Positions 1 to 6,845 are shown, counted from the stretch's first letter. The stretch is 18,060 nt of DNA from WACF01 sp040880205 (GCA_040880205.1 JBBDIU010000108.1:1-18060); one strand, 5' to 3'. Notes: generated by a model from the letters alone, not told the origin. Program-made: numbers and translations.

Positions 1-8
1 CCCTTCGG

Positions 9-105
9 GAGCCTATATCAGGCGCTATTACGGCGTTGCGCTCCTTGGAAATAGCACCACTATTCCCGGCGGAGTGCGCCTTGTACTAGCGCCTGATTTA
101 GGCTC
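9..105. repeat. 97-nt long imperfect inverted repeat / hairpin
   Basis: The outer arms 9-27 and 87-105 pair over 19 positions with a single mismatch (16 against 98). Pairing continues inward: 29-31 with 83-85, 32-35 with 77-80, 39-44 with 71-76 (one G-T) and 47-54 with 60-67 (one mismatch), closing on a 5-nt loop at 55-59. Nearly the whole element folds as one rod with small bulges. It lies downstream of the minus-strand PGPGW gene. No T-run follows on either strand and no target-site duplication was seen. It could be a MITE or REP-like element, a structured RNA or a processing hairpin; the sequence does not decide. Confidence 0.75.
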
Positions 106-116
106 TGAAATGATGC

Positions 117-199
117 GAACTAGTCAGACAGGACACCGAGATGGCTCATTGAACGCAGAAACAGTACCCGCTCAGCCGCGCAATGCGGGAACTAGCCAG
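117..199. repeat. Pair of 11-bp direct repeats, GAACTAGYCAG
   Basis: GAACTAGTCAG at 117-127 recurs as GAACTAGCCAG at 189-199 with one transition, 72 bp apart. The pair sits between the long hairpin and the heptamer array in the non-coding left edge. No function is recognised; it may mark a duplicated remnant or the edges of a small insertion. Confidence 0.4.
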
Positions 200-200
200 T

Positions 201-234
201 GAACAATGAACAATGAACAATGAACAATGAACAA
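201..234. repeat. Heptanucleotide tandem array (GAACAAT)n
   Basis: Four perfect copies of GAACAAT (201-207, 208-214, 215-221, 222-228) are followed by a partial copy GAACAA (229-234). The array ends 14 bp from the stop codon of the minus-strand PGPGW gene, so it would be transcribed in that gene's 3' untranslated region. The unit length matches the heptameric short tandemly repeated repetitive (STRR) sequences known from cyanobacteria. Two other arrays in this window also have a 7-bp period but different units. Confidence 0.9.
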
Positions 235-248
235 AAAGTGTATCGTGA

Positions 249-713
249 TTAGCGAGGTGGGGGGAGGTTGATGGGGTTTCTTCCGGCGCGCCGACGGAGC
301 CAGTTGATGGAGCGGTGGATGCCCCGGCGGGCGACCAGCCAATTGACCGCGCGGCGTTTGCCCGGGAAGTCGGCGATAACGAGACCCAAAAACAAGGTTA
401 ACAGTCCCTGACCGGGCAACACCAGTAATAACAATCCCACGATTATAAAAACCGCCGCCACGACATTGCGCAATACTTTAAGCAGGATGACAAAAATGGG
501 GTTGTAGCCGACCAAGGTAGAACGGTGCTTCATGGCGCGCATGAAATAGTCGGCCGGGATGCGGACAATCAGCCAGGGAATAACCACCAGCGAGGCCAGG
601 AACACCACGACTGACGAGGCGGCCACCCACCAGAGAAAATACTCGTTGCTCGCCATCCATTCGGCAAGCTCCGAAGTCCATTGAAGAAAGTTCTGGAAAA
701 TCGCGCCCTCCAC
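249..713 (-). CDS. Small PGPGW-type integral membrane protein
   Basis: A 154-aa protein resembling the putative transmembrane PGPGW family. It has a hydrophobic helix at about 27-50 ending in VPWLIVRIPADYF, then a second hydrophobic stretch at about 73-115 containing the hallmark LPGQGLLTLFLGL (the family often has PGPGW here). The basic tail has the DFPGKRRAVNWL and SINWLRRRAGR segments typical of the group. Function in the family is unknown. The start is uncertain: the longest form begins with GTG at 713 and has no clear ribosome site, while an ATG at 656 (135 aa) fits the usual family length better. The next gene upstream, the hemerythrin-like one, ends 93 bp away on the same strand. A heptamer array lies just beyond the stop codon. 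Confidence 0.8.
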   Translation of the reverse strand: MEGAIFQNFLQWTSELAEWMASNEYFLWWVAASSVVVFLASLVVIPWLIVRIPADYFMRAMKHRSTLVGYNPIFVILLKVLRNVVAAVFIIVGLLLLVLPGQGLLTLFLGLVIADFPGKRRAVNWLVARRGIHRSINWLRRRAGRNPINLPPPR

Positions 714-806
714 ACCAAGCGCACGGTCGAAGGCGCATTATAGCAAAACAGTGCTGTTTTTATTCACCTAGCGAAAGCGGGCTCGCGCACCTGTGACCTC
801 AGACCA

Positions 807-1250
807 TCATGCCACCTGCTCGTAGAGGCTTCTTCGCGAACGGTAGATGTCACTAAGGTATTCGGCTTGGGACCGGCTCAATAGTTGCTCTGCCCGCGGC
901 AGCATTTGCCGCTCTTCTTCATCCAGGTGTTGTTCCAGGGCATGGCGCAGGCGGTAAAACTTAATCCTCCAGCAGGGGTGGGCCATGTCTTCGAACTCCA
1001 GGTCCTGCAGCAACTCATCGGCTTCGGCATGTTCAATAACATGGTGCCGGCAGCGTTCGGTGAGTTCCGACCACCCCATCAGCGCCGAATACAGCGACTG
1101 CTCCTCCGCCACGGTGTGGGTTTGCATTTCTTCCACGAGCCTCGCAAACAATTGCCTTCGCTCCAGGGAGTCCCCCTTGGTGGCACTGATAGCGTGCAAA
1201 AGGCCTCGCATGGTGACATGGTCATATCGAATCAATTCAAAAATGCTCAT
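807..1250 (-). CDS. Hemerythrin HHE-domain protein
   Basis: A 147-aa, all-helical hemerythrin-like cation-binding protein without signal peptide or membrane segment, so probably cytoplasmic. Candidate di-iron ligands lie in the expected order: His11 in YDH, the HxxxE pair His45/Glu49 (HTVAEE), His74 (EHAEAD) and the second HxxxE pair His108/Glu112 (HLDEEE). Proteins of this family bind O2 or NO or take part in iron and oxidative-stress handling; which applies here cannot be read from sequence. The ATG at 1250 is preceded by a purine-rich GAGAGG about 12 nt upstream. Its promoter must lie in the long spacer 1251-1603, which holds several palindromes. Confidence 0.87.
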   Translation of the reverse strand: MSIFELIRYDHVTMRGLLHAISATKGDSLERRQLFARLVEEMQTHTVAEEQSLYSALMGWSELTERCRHHVIEHAEADELLQDLEFEDMAHPCWRIKFYRLRHALEQHLDEEERQMLPRAEQLLSRSQAEYLSDIYRSRRSLYEQVA

Positions 1251-1603
1251 ATGGCTGTATACCTCTCGGCGCTGTTCGTCCCTGTACCGTTAACAGCTTT
1301 TATCGATGAACCCGCTGGACCCCTACCGCTCCCCGGCGTCCTGCTCTTTTAGGGTGCTCACACATGCTCACGTATTAACCTGGCAATCTTAATTGCCGGG
1401 TTAATAAAATTCTCTACAATGCTCTACAACTCACAAACCCGTACAAAAATTGCGCCAAGTCTTGAAATTTGGCACACCTTCCTTTGACAAAAGCACTAAT
1501 AGTGCGTAGCTCTGCCATTTCGGTCGCCAAGTTCACTACCGCGACGGATCCGAACAGCTCCAGCTCCCATCTTGTGTAAGAGTTGTAAGTAGTTTTTACA
1601 CCC
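1251..1603. other. 353-bp intergenic spacer with several palindromes
   Basis: This spacer lies between the hemerythrin-like gene and the EEP-family gene, both on the minus strand. No convincing coding frame was found. It holds an inverted repeat at 1374-1405, two direct copies of CTCTACAA (1412-1419 and 1422-1429, period 10), a short hairpin at 1454-1473 (GCCAAGT, 6-nt loop, ATTTGGC) and the small palindrome GCACTAATAGTGC at 1493-1505. A plus-strand TTGACA at 1484-1489 has no good -10 partner. A regulatory region for the hemerythrin-like gene is the simplest reading. Confidence 0.5.
1374..1405. repeat. 13-bp inverted repeat, possible operator or hairpin
   Basis: ATTAACCTGGCAA (1374-1386) faces TTGCCGGGTTAAT (1393-1405) across a 6-nt spacer TCTTAA. 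As plus-strand RNA the stem is fully paired with one G-U. As minus-strand RNA it has one A-C mismatch. No T-run follows on either strand, so it is not a standard terminator. It lies 124 bp upstream of the hemerythrin-like start. Confidence 0.6.
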
Positions 1604-2299
1604 TTATTCCAAAATAATATTCAGCTCGATGGGGTAATGGTCCGAATAGAGGCGCGTTTCGGGCGTTTTTAGCACCCGCGCTGATTGCACTAAGTTACCG
1701 GGACGAGACCAGAACCGATCCAGGCGCAACAAGGGCCATCGAGTCGGGAAAGTAGGCCCGACCGGATGCGGCGTTAACACCTCGTTCAGTCGGTGCAGGT
1801 AGGGAGAAAACAGCTGCCATTCGTTGAAATCACCCCCCACCACCACCGGAATGACCGTCGGTTGTTGCAGGTGCATACCCAGCTTCTTGATCTGCTCGCG
1901 CCGCTCGATACGCCGTAGTCCCTTGTGTGTATTCAGCACATGCAATTGGCCTTCGGGCGTATTGAGTATCACCTCCTGAATATTGCGAGGCTGACGGCCA
2001 AACTGACTGACATCGATGGTTTGGCTGAATACGACCGGGAAACGTGTAAGTAAGGCATTGCCGTACCAGCCGTGTGCGCTGTAGACGGCGGGCGAAGGAA
2101 TCAGGTGGGAAAAATGCGCCTGGCAGAGATCAACAATATCCTGTTCCGTTTCCCGGCGCCGGGGACGGGTATCCATCTCTTGTAGTAGCGCAATATCCAC
2201 TTTGCGCGACGCCAGAAATCGACCGATGCGCTGATAGTTCTGTATCCCGTCGATTCCCCTTCCACCGTGAATATTGTAGGTAACCAATCGCAAGGTCAT
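1604..2299 (-). CDS. Endonuclease/exonuclease/phosphatase-family protein
   Basis: A 231-aa member of the EEP (DNase I/APE1/sphingomyelinase) superfamily. All expected catalytic motifs are present: Asn9 in TYNIHGG, Glu41 in LLQEMD, His125 in LNTHKGL, Asp157 and Asn159 in GGDFNEW, Asp194 in LDRFW, and the terminal SDHYP with Asp220 and His221. It is probably a metal-dependent phosphodiesterase; the substrate (nucleic acid or phospholipid) is not determined. No signal peptide is seen. The start lies 9 nt after the stop codon of the PLD-VTT gene with no separate strong ribosome site, suggesting translational coupling. The pairing recalls Escherichia coli ybhP beside clsB (ybhO), which suggests membrane phospholipid metabolism. 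Confidence 0.85.
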   Translation of the reverse strand: MTLRLVTYNIHGGRGIDGIQNYQRIGRFLASRKVDIALLQEMDTRPRRRETEQDIVDLCQAHFSHLIPSPAVYSAHGWYGNALLTRFPVVFSQTIDVSQFGRQPRNIQEVILNTPEGQLHVLNTHKGLRRIERREQIKKLGMHLQQPTVIPVVVGGDFNEWQLFSPYLHRLNEVLTPHPVGPTFPTRWPLLRLDRFWSRPGNLVQSARVLKTPETRLYSDHYPIELNIILE

Positions 2300-2308
2300 G
2301 TAGTTCAG

Positions 2309-4462
2309 TCACGCCATTCTTTGGCGCTGGTAACGGTTTACGAGTTTCTGCGACGCAACGATAATGCTCACCCAAAGCACAATTCCCCCAATCAGATAGC
2401 TGACGCTCAGCGGCGTGGGGTTAATAAAAATCTGGGCGAGTGAATCACCTACCAGCCCCTTCGCCACCATGGTGGGGAACATGCCCAGAAAGGTCCCCGC
2501 CATGAACTGAAGCAGACTGATGGAGGAAATACCGGCCACCAGATTCACCAAGCTGTAGGGAGCAATGGGCAGCAAGCGCACCGCGGTCACACCGATAACT
2601 CCGCTACGACGAAACTTCTCGTCTATGGCTCTGACTTTCTCGCCACCAATTTTGCGCAGGCCACGCATGCCCAGCAAATGTCCCACCCAAAACAGCAGCG
2701 CAGCGCTGAGTAGGGCGCCGCAGATCCCGTAGATTGGTCCCCAAATAGGCCCAAACACCACGGCGACGGCAAGCGACAAAACCGTGACGGGGAAGAACGT
2801 GATACCGCCGATTACATAGACCAGACACACCGCCGGCAATCCCCACCAAGTGCCCCGACTTTCTTCCAGAAAGGCGCGGACGTCATCACTGTTCAATCCC
2901 GGAATATACTGGTTAGCCAGGTACACAATGCCCAGCAGAAACACCATCAGTCCGATCACGCTGGATACAATGATCACCCGGCGACTGGGATTACTGGGGA
3001 AAAAACGCCGCCCATTGAACAAAGGGACGGAAGGCAACATGGGTTCTTCCGGGTCGGAGAACGATTGTGCGACGGTTTGCAGGGACTGGTCGGTAAACAG
3101 TTCGTCCTCCACTTCCTTTAATCGATACGCATTTTGACCCGCCGGCTTCAGCAGCTTCTCCAGACCACGCTTGCTCGCCAGCAGCGAGGCGACCTGTTCC
3201 GCCGTTCGACCACAATGTTCACCAATCAGGTCGCAGCGCAGTTGCCGTATCTGACTGCAATGTTCCTCATTTGCGGCGGCGAAAATCAAATCACATTCCG
3301 TGTCGAGAGACATGGAACGGTTACTTAAATTGGCCGAACCAACATCAAGGAATTTGTCATCGATAATGGCTACCTTCGAGTGTATGCGTTTGTCAGCACG
3401 GTTTCCTTCCTCATCGCGAGTGGATGAATAAAGCAATTTGACACGATGTTTCGCCACGTCCTGTTCCAGAATACTTTTGAAGTCAATTCGGCTGGCCCAG
3501 TAAGCCTCGCATTCAACCCGGCCCTTGGGGCGATAGGTGCTGATAATCAGCACGCGTAATCGCTTGCATTCCCGCAGGCGGGTGTTTAGGGCCTCCGCGA
3601 TTTCCTGGCGGCTGGCGAACTGATTTTCGATGTAAATAAAATCCTCGGCCCGCGCGATCATGTCCAACAGCATGTGCCGGACCTCTTGCACCGGTGTGAC
3701 ATCGTCCATGAAGGGAATGGTGCGGGCAATTGCGCAGGGAATTTTTTTGAACAGTGGTGCAAACCCTTCGGGCCACACGTTTGGGAGGGTATCCAGATCA
3801 CTGTAATCGATATCTCGAATCGGCGCGGCAGCCAGGTCGGCGACGCGGTCCCAACGCCAGCGGGCCAGTTCGGCGAAATGCCGCACTATCGGCCCCGCCA
3901 CCATCGCCTGAACATCGTGAACCGGGCCGTATATCCCGTTTTCATCTTCGCGCTGCACTTCGATGACTCGGTGCTCGCGAGTGTCCCAACGTTGCACAGC
4001 GATATCAATACCACCACTGAAGGCAATCTCGTCGTCGACTACGATGATTTTCTGGTGTTGGCAACCGCCCATGGGGATACTGCTGTCGAGCCAGGTACGG
4101 ACATTGGCTGGCGTCTTCTGGTCCCACACCTGCTTGAGCAACAATTCTCGTTTGCTGAAAAACGCCAGGGACGAATCCCATCGCAGCAGGTAGACGTTCA
4201 AGCCAGGGGTATCGCGGGCTTTTTTTGCCAGCAGTTCGCTGATAACGGAAGGATAATTCGCGTTCGCTTCTTCGTGACCATGCAGCAATCGAATGCGACT
4301 GTCTATGTCCCAACCAATAATGAAAACACTGTGCTTCGCCTTGCTAATTGCATTGTGAACAGCACGGAAAAAATTGTCGCAATCGATCAATGGGGTCGCA
4401 AACTCTGCTTCGCCGGTGCGCCAGCAGTTACTACCCAAGTTAAATAAGCTTACCGCATCCAT
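2309..4462 (-). CDS. Phospholipase D-like protein fused to a C-terminal VTT (DedA-like) membrane domain
   Basis: A 717-aa protein from the ATG at 4462; the frame also reaches a TTG at 4522. The N-terminal 440 residues hold two HKD motifs: His136/Lys138/Asp143 in HQKIIVVDD and His361/Lys363/Asp368 in HSKVAIIDD. This is the arrangement of cardiolipin synthase and phospholipase D enzymes, which exchange or hydrolyse phosphodiester head groups through a phosphohistidine. A linker leads to a membrane helix at about 495-515, then a VTT (SNARE-associated, TVP38/TMEM64) domain at about 540-670, recognisable by FGPIWGPIYG and RLLPIAPYSLVNLVAG, and a last helix. VTT proteins include lipid scramblases and transporters, so one chain may combine head-group chemistry with lipid movement at the inner membrane. 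The ATG start is preferred because family members begin a few residues before GSNCWR. Forms a two-gene unit with the EEP gene. Confidence 0.85.
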   Translation of the reverse strand: MDAVSLFNLGSNCWRTGEAEFATPLIDCDNFFRAVHNAISKAKHSVFIIGWDIDSRIRLLHGHEEANANYPSVISELLAKKARDTPGLNVYLLRWDSSLAFFSKRELLLKQVWDQKTPANVRTWLDSSIPMGGCQHQKIIVVDDEIAFSGGIDIAVQRWDTREHRVIEVQREDENGIYGPVHDVQAMVAGPIVRHFAELARWRWDRVADLAAAPIRDIDYSDLDTLPNVWPEGFAPLFKKIPCAIARTIPFMDDVTPVQEVRHMLLDMIARAEDFIYIENQFASRQEIAEALNTRLRECKRLRVLIISTYRPKGRVECEAYWASRIDFKSILEQDVAKHRVKLLYSSTRDEEGNRADKRIHSKVAIIDDKFLDVGSANLSNRSMSLDTECDLIFAAANEEHCSQIRQLRCDLIGEHCGRTAEQVASLLASKRGLEKLLKPAGQNAYRLKEVEDELFTDQSLQTVAQSFSDPEEPMLPSVPLFNGRRFFPSNPSRRVIIVSSVIGLMVFLLGIVYLANQYIPGLNSDDVRAFLEESRGTWWGLPAVCLVYVIGGITFFPVTVLSLAVAVVFGPIWGPIYGICGALLSAALLFWVGHLLGMRGLRKIGGEKVRAIDEKFRRSGVIGVTAVRLLPIAPYSLVNLVAGISSISLLQFMAGTFLGMFPTMVAKGLVGDSLAQIFINPTPLSVSYLIGGIVLWVSIIVASQKLVNRYQRQRMA

Positions 4463-4525
4463 CACAATGTACCCGTTCCCCGAGTACAACCACAGTACCG
4501 AGGACTTACTTGTCAAGAGCAAAAT

Positions 4526-4556
4526 GGCTGACTTAGGAAAAAGGGCTGACTTAGGA
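4526..4556. repeat. 13-bp direct repeat upstream of the PLD-VTT gene
   Basis: GGCTGACTTAGGA occurs at 4526-4538 and again, identical, at 4544-4556 (period 18). On the minus strand the copies lie just upstream of a TTGACA at 4516-4511, a perfect -35 hexamer, although no good -10 box follows at the right distance. The layout resembles a paired activator site beside a promoter for the PLD-VTT/EEP unit. That is inference from position only. Confidence 0.45.
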
Positions 4557-4597
4557 GAGCTACGCAGGTTGTGTACCAGGAGGAAACACGCGCAACC

Positions 4598-5872
4598 TCA
4601 CACGGAAGCGGCGGGAAGGTTATTTGGGGCGCGGGTTACGAAGATGGAACTGGTATCAAATTCGCGGTTATCCGATTCAACTGCATCGTATAGCCGCGAC
4701 AAAATATCCGGAATGGCACTGATAACCCGGCTCCAGCTGGGCAGGTAGGCCGCGCTAACCGGTCCCTCGGCCATACTCCTACCGGCCTGGTAAATATTGG
4801 TGGCAAAAAAATCCACAGCTTTTTCCTCGCTGTGAACGTCAAACACAAGTCCGTTGACGATGCTGTCACTGTGATAGGCTTCAATGAAATCCAGCGCGAT
4901 TCTTTGGTAGGTGACTTTTATCGTTTGCACGGTAAAGCTGTCCATTACCAAGCCTTGGCGGGTCAGGTGCTCAAACAGCGTTCTTATAACGTCCACGGAC
5001 CTGTCGCCCAGGTCCATCACATCGACACCGTCGGTCACGCACTGGTGAACACGGCCATAACCCGGCGCGACATCCATTTGGCAAATCCGGTTGCGAGCGA
5101 GGTGGCGCTGCACTTCCGACAATATGCCGAGTTCGAGACCATCATTGTCGGGAATGCGCAAATCGTGAATAACATCCCGGCGAAAGGCTATTTCCCTCGA
5201 TAGGGGATAATGGAAACTGCTCAGGTATTTCAGATAATCCGTCGCTCCAAAGACCTGTATCAGTGCATTTACAAGTGGCGCCAACAATAAACGACCGGCG
5301 CGACCAGCGAAATGCCCCCCGTTAACCTGGGCGTAGTATCCCTTACAGAACTCGTAAGTGAACGCGGGGTTGGCGACTGGATACAGAAGTTTGGCCAGCA
5401 GCCCACGATGGTAGTCAAACACATCGCTACCGTGCATCGCGACTGTTTCCGCTTTACCCGCCGCCAGTATGTAACCGAGTCCATACCACACCGCGCGTAC
5501 CTGGCCGTCTTCTGGCGGAGCCAGACCGACTCCGACCAGCAGCTCGTCAATTTTTCGCAGCCGAGGTCCATCATTCCAGATAACGCGGCGACGCTGGGGC
5601 AACGACGCCAAGCAGTTCAGTGCATGACGAAACTGGTCCCGGTCGGCTTGATCGAGACCGACAACGATCTCCGAAAGATAAGACACCTGCTGTAGCTCCC
5701 GGAGAATATTCGCCAACGCCTGATGGCCAAAGGCAACAAAAGGTGTGGGCAACAAAAGGCTCATGGGTCGCCGGTTCGCGTACACGTTCAGTTCATTCTC
5801 CAGCTCGGACAAAGGTCGCTCGACGATATTGTGCAAGGTGGAAATTTCGCCATTTTGGGAAAAATCAGTCAT
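4598..5872 (-). CDS. GT81-like glycosyltransferase, relative of glucosyl-3-phosphoglycerate synthase
   Basis: A 424-aa GT-A-fold glycosyltransferase. LLLPTPFVAFGHQALANIL and SEIVVGLDQAD match the N-terminal nucleotide-sugar part of glucosyl-3-phosphoglycerate synthase relatives, followed by the signature YPVANPAFTYEFCKGYYAQV at about 164-183, then LRIPDNDGLELGILSEV and the VHQ histidine (His276). Relatives transfer glucose from an NDP-glucose to 3-phosphoglycerate, the first step to the compatible solute glucosylglycerate. The metal-binding motif reads His147-Gly-Ser-Asp150, where relatives recalled here have HDCD or HDSD; the first acidic residue is Gly, encoded GGT. No glucosylglycerate phosphatase or phosphorylase gene lies next to it. 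The ATG at 5872 follows a GAGG element about 9 nt upstream. Family-level call good, substrate uncertain. Confidence 0.78.
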   Translation of the reverse strand: MTDFSQNGEISTLHNIVERPLSELENELNVYANRRPMSLLLPTPFVAFGHQALANILRELQQVSYLSEIVVGLDQADRDQFRHALNCLASLPQRRRVIWNDGPRLRKIDELLVGVGLAPPEDGQVRAVWYGLGYILAAGKAETVAMHGSDVFDYHRGLLAKLLYPVANPAFTYEFCKGYYAQVNGGHFAGRAGRLLLAPLVNALIQVFGATDYLKYLSSFHYPLSREIAFRRDVIHDLRIPDNDGLELGILSEVQRHLARNRICQMDVAPGYGRVHQCVTDGVDVMDLGDRSVDVIRTLFEHLTRQGLVMDSFTVQTIKVTYQRIALDFIEAYHSDSIVNGLVFDVHSEEKAVDFFATNIYQAGRSMAEGPVSAAYLPSWSRVISAIPDILSRLYDAVESDNREFDTSSIFVTRAPNNLPAASV

Positions 5873-6361
5873 TCCCTCTGTCCTCGGAGTACGTGTGTCG
5901 CCTGGTTCCAGCCTTCCGATTCGGGTCTCTACTATCGTTCTCGAGGCTCTCTGTCTCGGCGCGCGGCTCTATTGCGGGCGAGTGCAGTTCGAAACTTCCA
6001 CTGACGCAATTCGCACCGGGTTGGTACTCAATGTAGCCGAACTGAAAAAGGTCAATTCTTCGGCGGTGGTCCGGCTGCCTATAAGTTGATTCCTTGCTGG
6101 CTGAGCGTGGTTGCATGCGACAATCTCCTCTTGCGCTATCTGTTCGCTGTTATTTGTGGCTTTATACGCTTGCTGTTATCAGCGTCATTGGAGGGCGACA
6201 GCTCGGCGTGTTTTGGCGTCGAGAATTGTCGCGAACCATCATGGGAGCAAGCCTTGGGCCAACTCATGGTGCGGCGTGTTTTAACATCCCGATATGGCAT
6301 CCGACGCGTAACCCCATTGGAAGCACGCACGTTGAGAAGAGCTGTTTGGAGGCAAATTCCA

Positions 6362-6386
6362 CAGTTTTGTATTTTTTATAAAACTG
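6362..6386. repeat. AT-rich inverted repeat CAGTTTTGTA/TATAAAACTG
   Basis: The arms 6362-6371 and 6377-6386 pair over 10 positions with one G-T wobble, closing on five T residues. It lies 120 bp upstream of the EF-hand gene start. It lacks a T-run after the stem on the plus strand, so a terminator is not supported. An operator or promoter-melting element is possible. Confidence 0.4.
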
Positions 6387-6431
6387 GGCACAAGCTACAT
6401 AGAACCAAGCCCACCAAGCCAAATAAAGTCA

Positions 6432-6461
6432 TTGACTGGTATAGGCATTGCTTGGTATCGA
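6432..6461 (+). promoter_or_regulatory. Weak sigma-70-like promoter candidate for the EF-hand gene
   Basis: TTGACT at 6432-6437 and TATCGA at 6456-6461 are separated by 18 bp and lie about 45 bp upstream of the GTG start. The -35 matches 5 of 6 consensus positions; the -10 is poor. Low confidence. Confidence 0.22.
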
Positions 6462-6505
6462 CCGGGTGGGACAAGTCTACCAGGGCGCGAACCAGGAGGT
6501 GTATC

Positions 6506-6808
6506 GTGCAAAAACTGATTACAGTATTAGCGGCCATGGCTCTGTCGAGCGCGGTTTTGGCGAACAACAGCGACATTCGCAAAGTAGGGGCTGGTTTCGA
6601 AGACCTGGATAACGACGGGGATCTGTACATATCTCGGGAGGAGGCGGACGACAATAGTGTTGCCGATCACTTTGCCCGGATGGACACGGATGGCGACGAC
6701 CGCATAAGTCAGCCTGAATTTCACGAATTTCTGACCGCCAATCCCGGTTTGGCGGAGGAAGACGTGGTGGAAGAAGTTCGGGATGACACCGCTTCGCCGG
6801 CGCGCTAA
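6506..6808 (+). CDS. Small exported EF-hand (calcium-binding) protein
   Basis: A 100-aa protein, the only plus-strand gene. The GTG start at 6506 is chosen because AGGAGG lies 6 nt upstream (6494-6499). Residues 1-20 form a Sec-type signal peptide (basic Lys3, hydrophobic LITVLAAMALSSAV, LA-N cleavage region), so the mature protein of about 80 residues is likely periplasmic or secreted. Two canonical 12-residue EF-hand loops follow: DNDGDLYISREE and DTDGDDRISQPE, each with Asp at positions 1, 3 and 5, Ile at 8 and Glu at 12. Both lack the usual Gly at position 6 (Leu and Asp instead). The tail is acidic. Calcium buffering or sensing in the envelope is likely; a partner is unknown. It converges on der, with 37 bp between the stop codons and no clear terminator. 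Confidence 0.85.
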   Translation: MQKLITVLAAMALSSAVLANNSDIRKVGAGFEDLDNDGDLYISREEADDNSVADHFARMDTDGDDRISQPEFHEFLTANPGLAEEDVVEEVRDDTASPAR

Positions 6809-6845
6809 GGATCCACCGCTCAACAATGATTCGGAAGCCAGGCGG

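Larger units (their letters stand above)
5873..6505. other. 633-bp intergenic region between divergent genes
   Basis: This separates the minus-strand glycosyltransferase gene from the plus-strand EF-hand gene, so it should hold both promoters. An open frame runs upstream from the EF-hand gene to 6086, but its translation looks random and it lacks a start with a ribosome site; it is treated as non-coding. The only marked structure is an AT-rich hairpin at 6362-6386. TTGACT (6432-6437) and TATCGA (6456-6461), 18 bp apart, form a weak promoter candidate for the EF-hand gene. No tRNA or recognisable RNA gene was seen. Confidence 0.5.

Noticed and set aside
9..105. Integron attC site
   Set aside because: Size and folding are suggestive, but the conserved GTTRRRY/RYYYAAC core boxes are missing at both ends and no integrase or cassette is seen.
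201..234. CRISPR array
   Set aside because: Repeats are 7 bp with no spacers and no cas genes; it is a simple tandem array.
1454..1473. Intrinsic terminator on the minus strand from GCCAAAT/ACTTGGC followed by TTTTT
   Set aside because: Only five clean pairs with an A-C mismatch, low GC and the T-run displaced; it lies 130 bp past the EEP stop. Kept only as a palindrome in the spacer description.
1470..1489. Sigma-54-type promoter TTGGCAC...TTTGAC
   Set aside because: The GG to G spacing is about 3 bp too long and the -12 element lacks GC.
1574..1601. Terminator for the EEP gene from GTGTAA/TTACAC
   Set aside because: Only 6 bp of stem with a 16-nt loop and no T-run after it on the minus strand.
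6086..6505. Upstream in-frame extension of the EF-hand gene to a 240-aa product
   Set aside because: The extension looks random, has no start with a ribosome site, and would bury a clear signal peptide inside the protein. AGGAGG before GTG 6506 settles the start.
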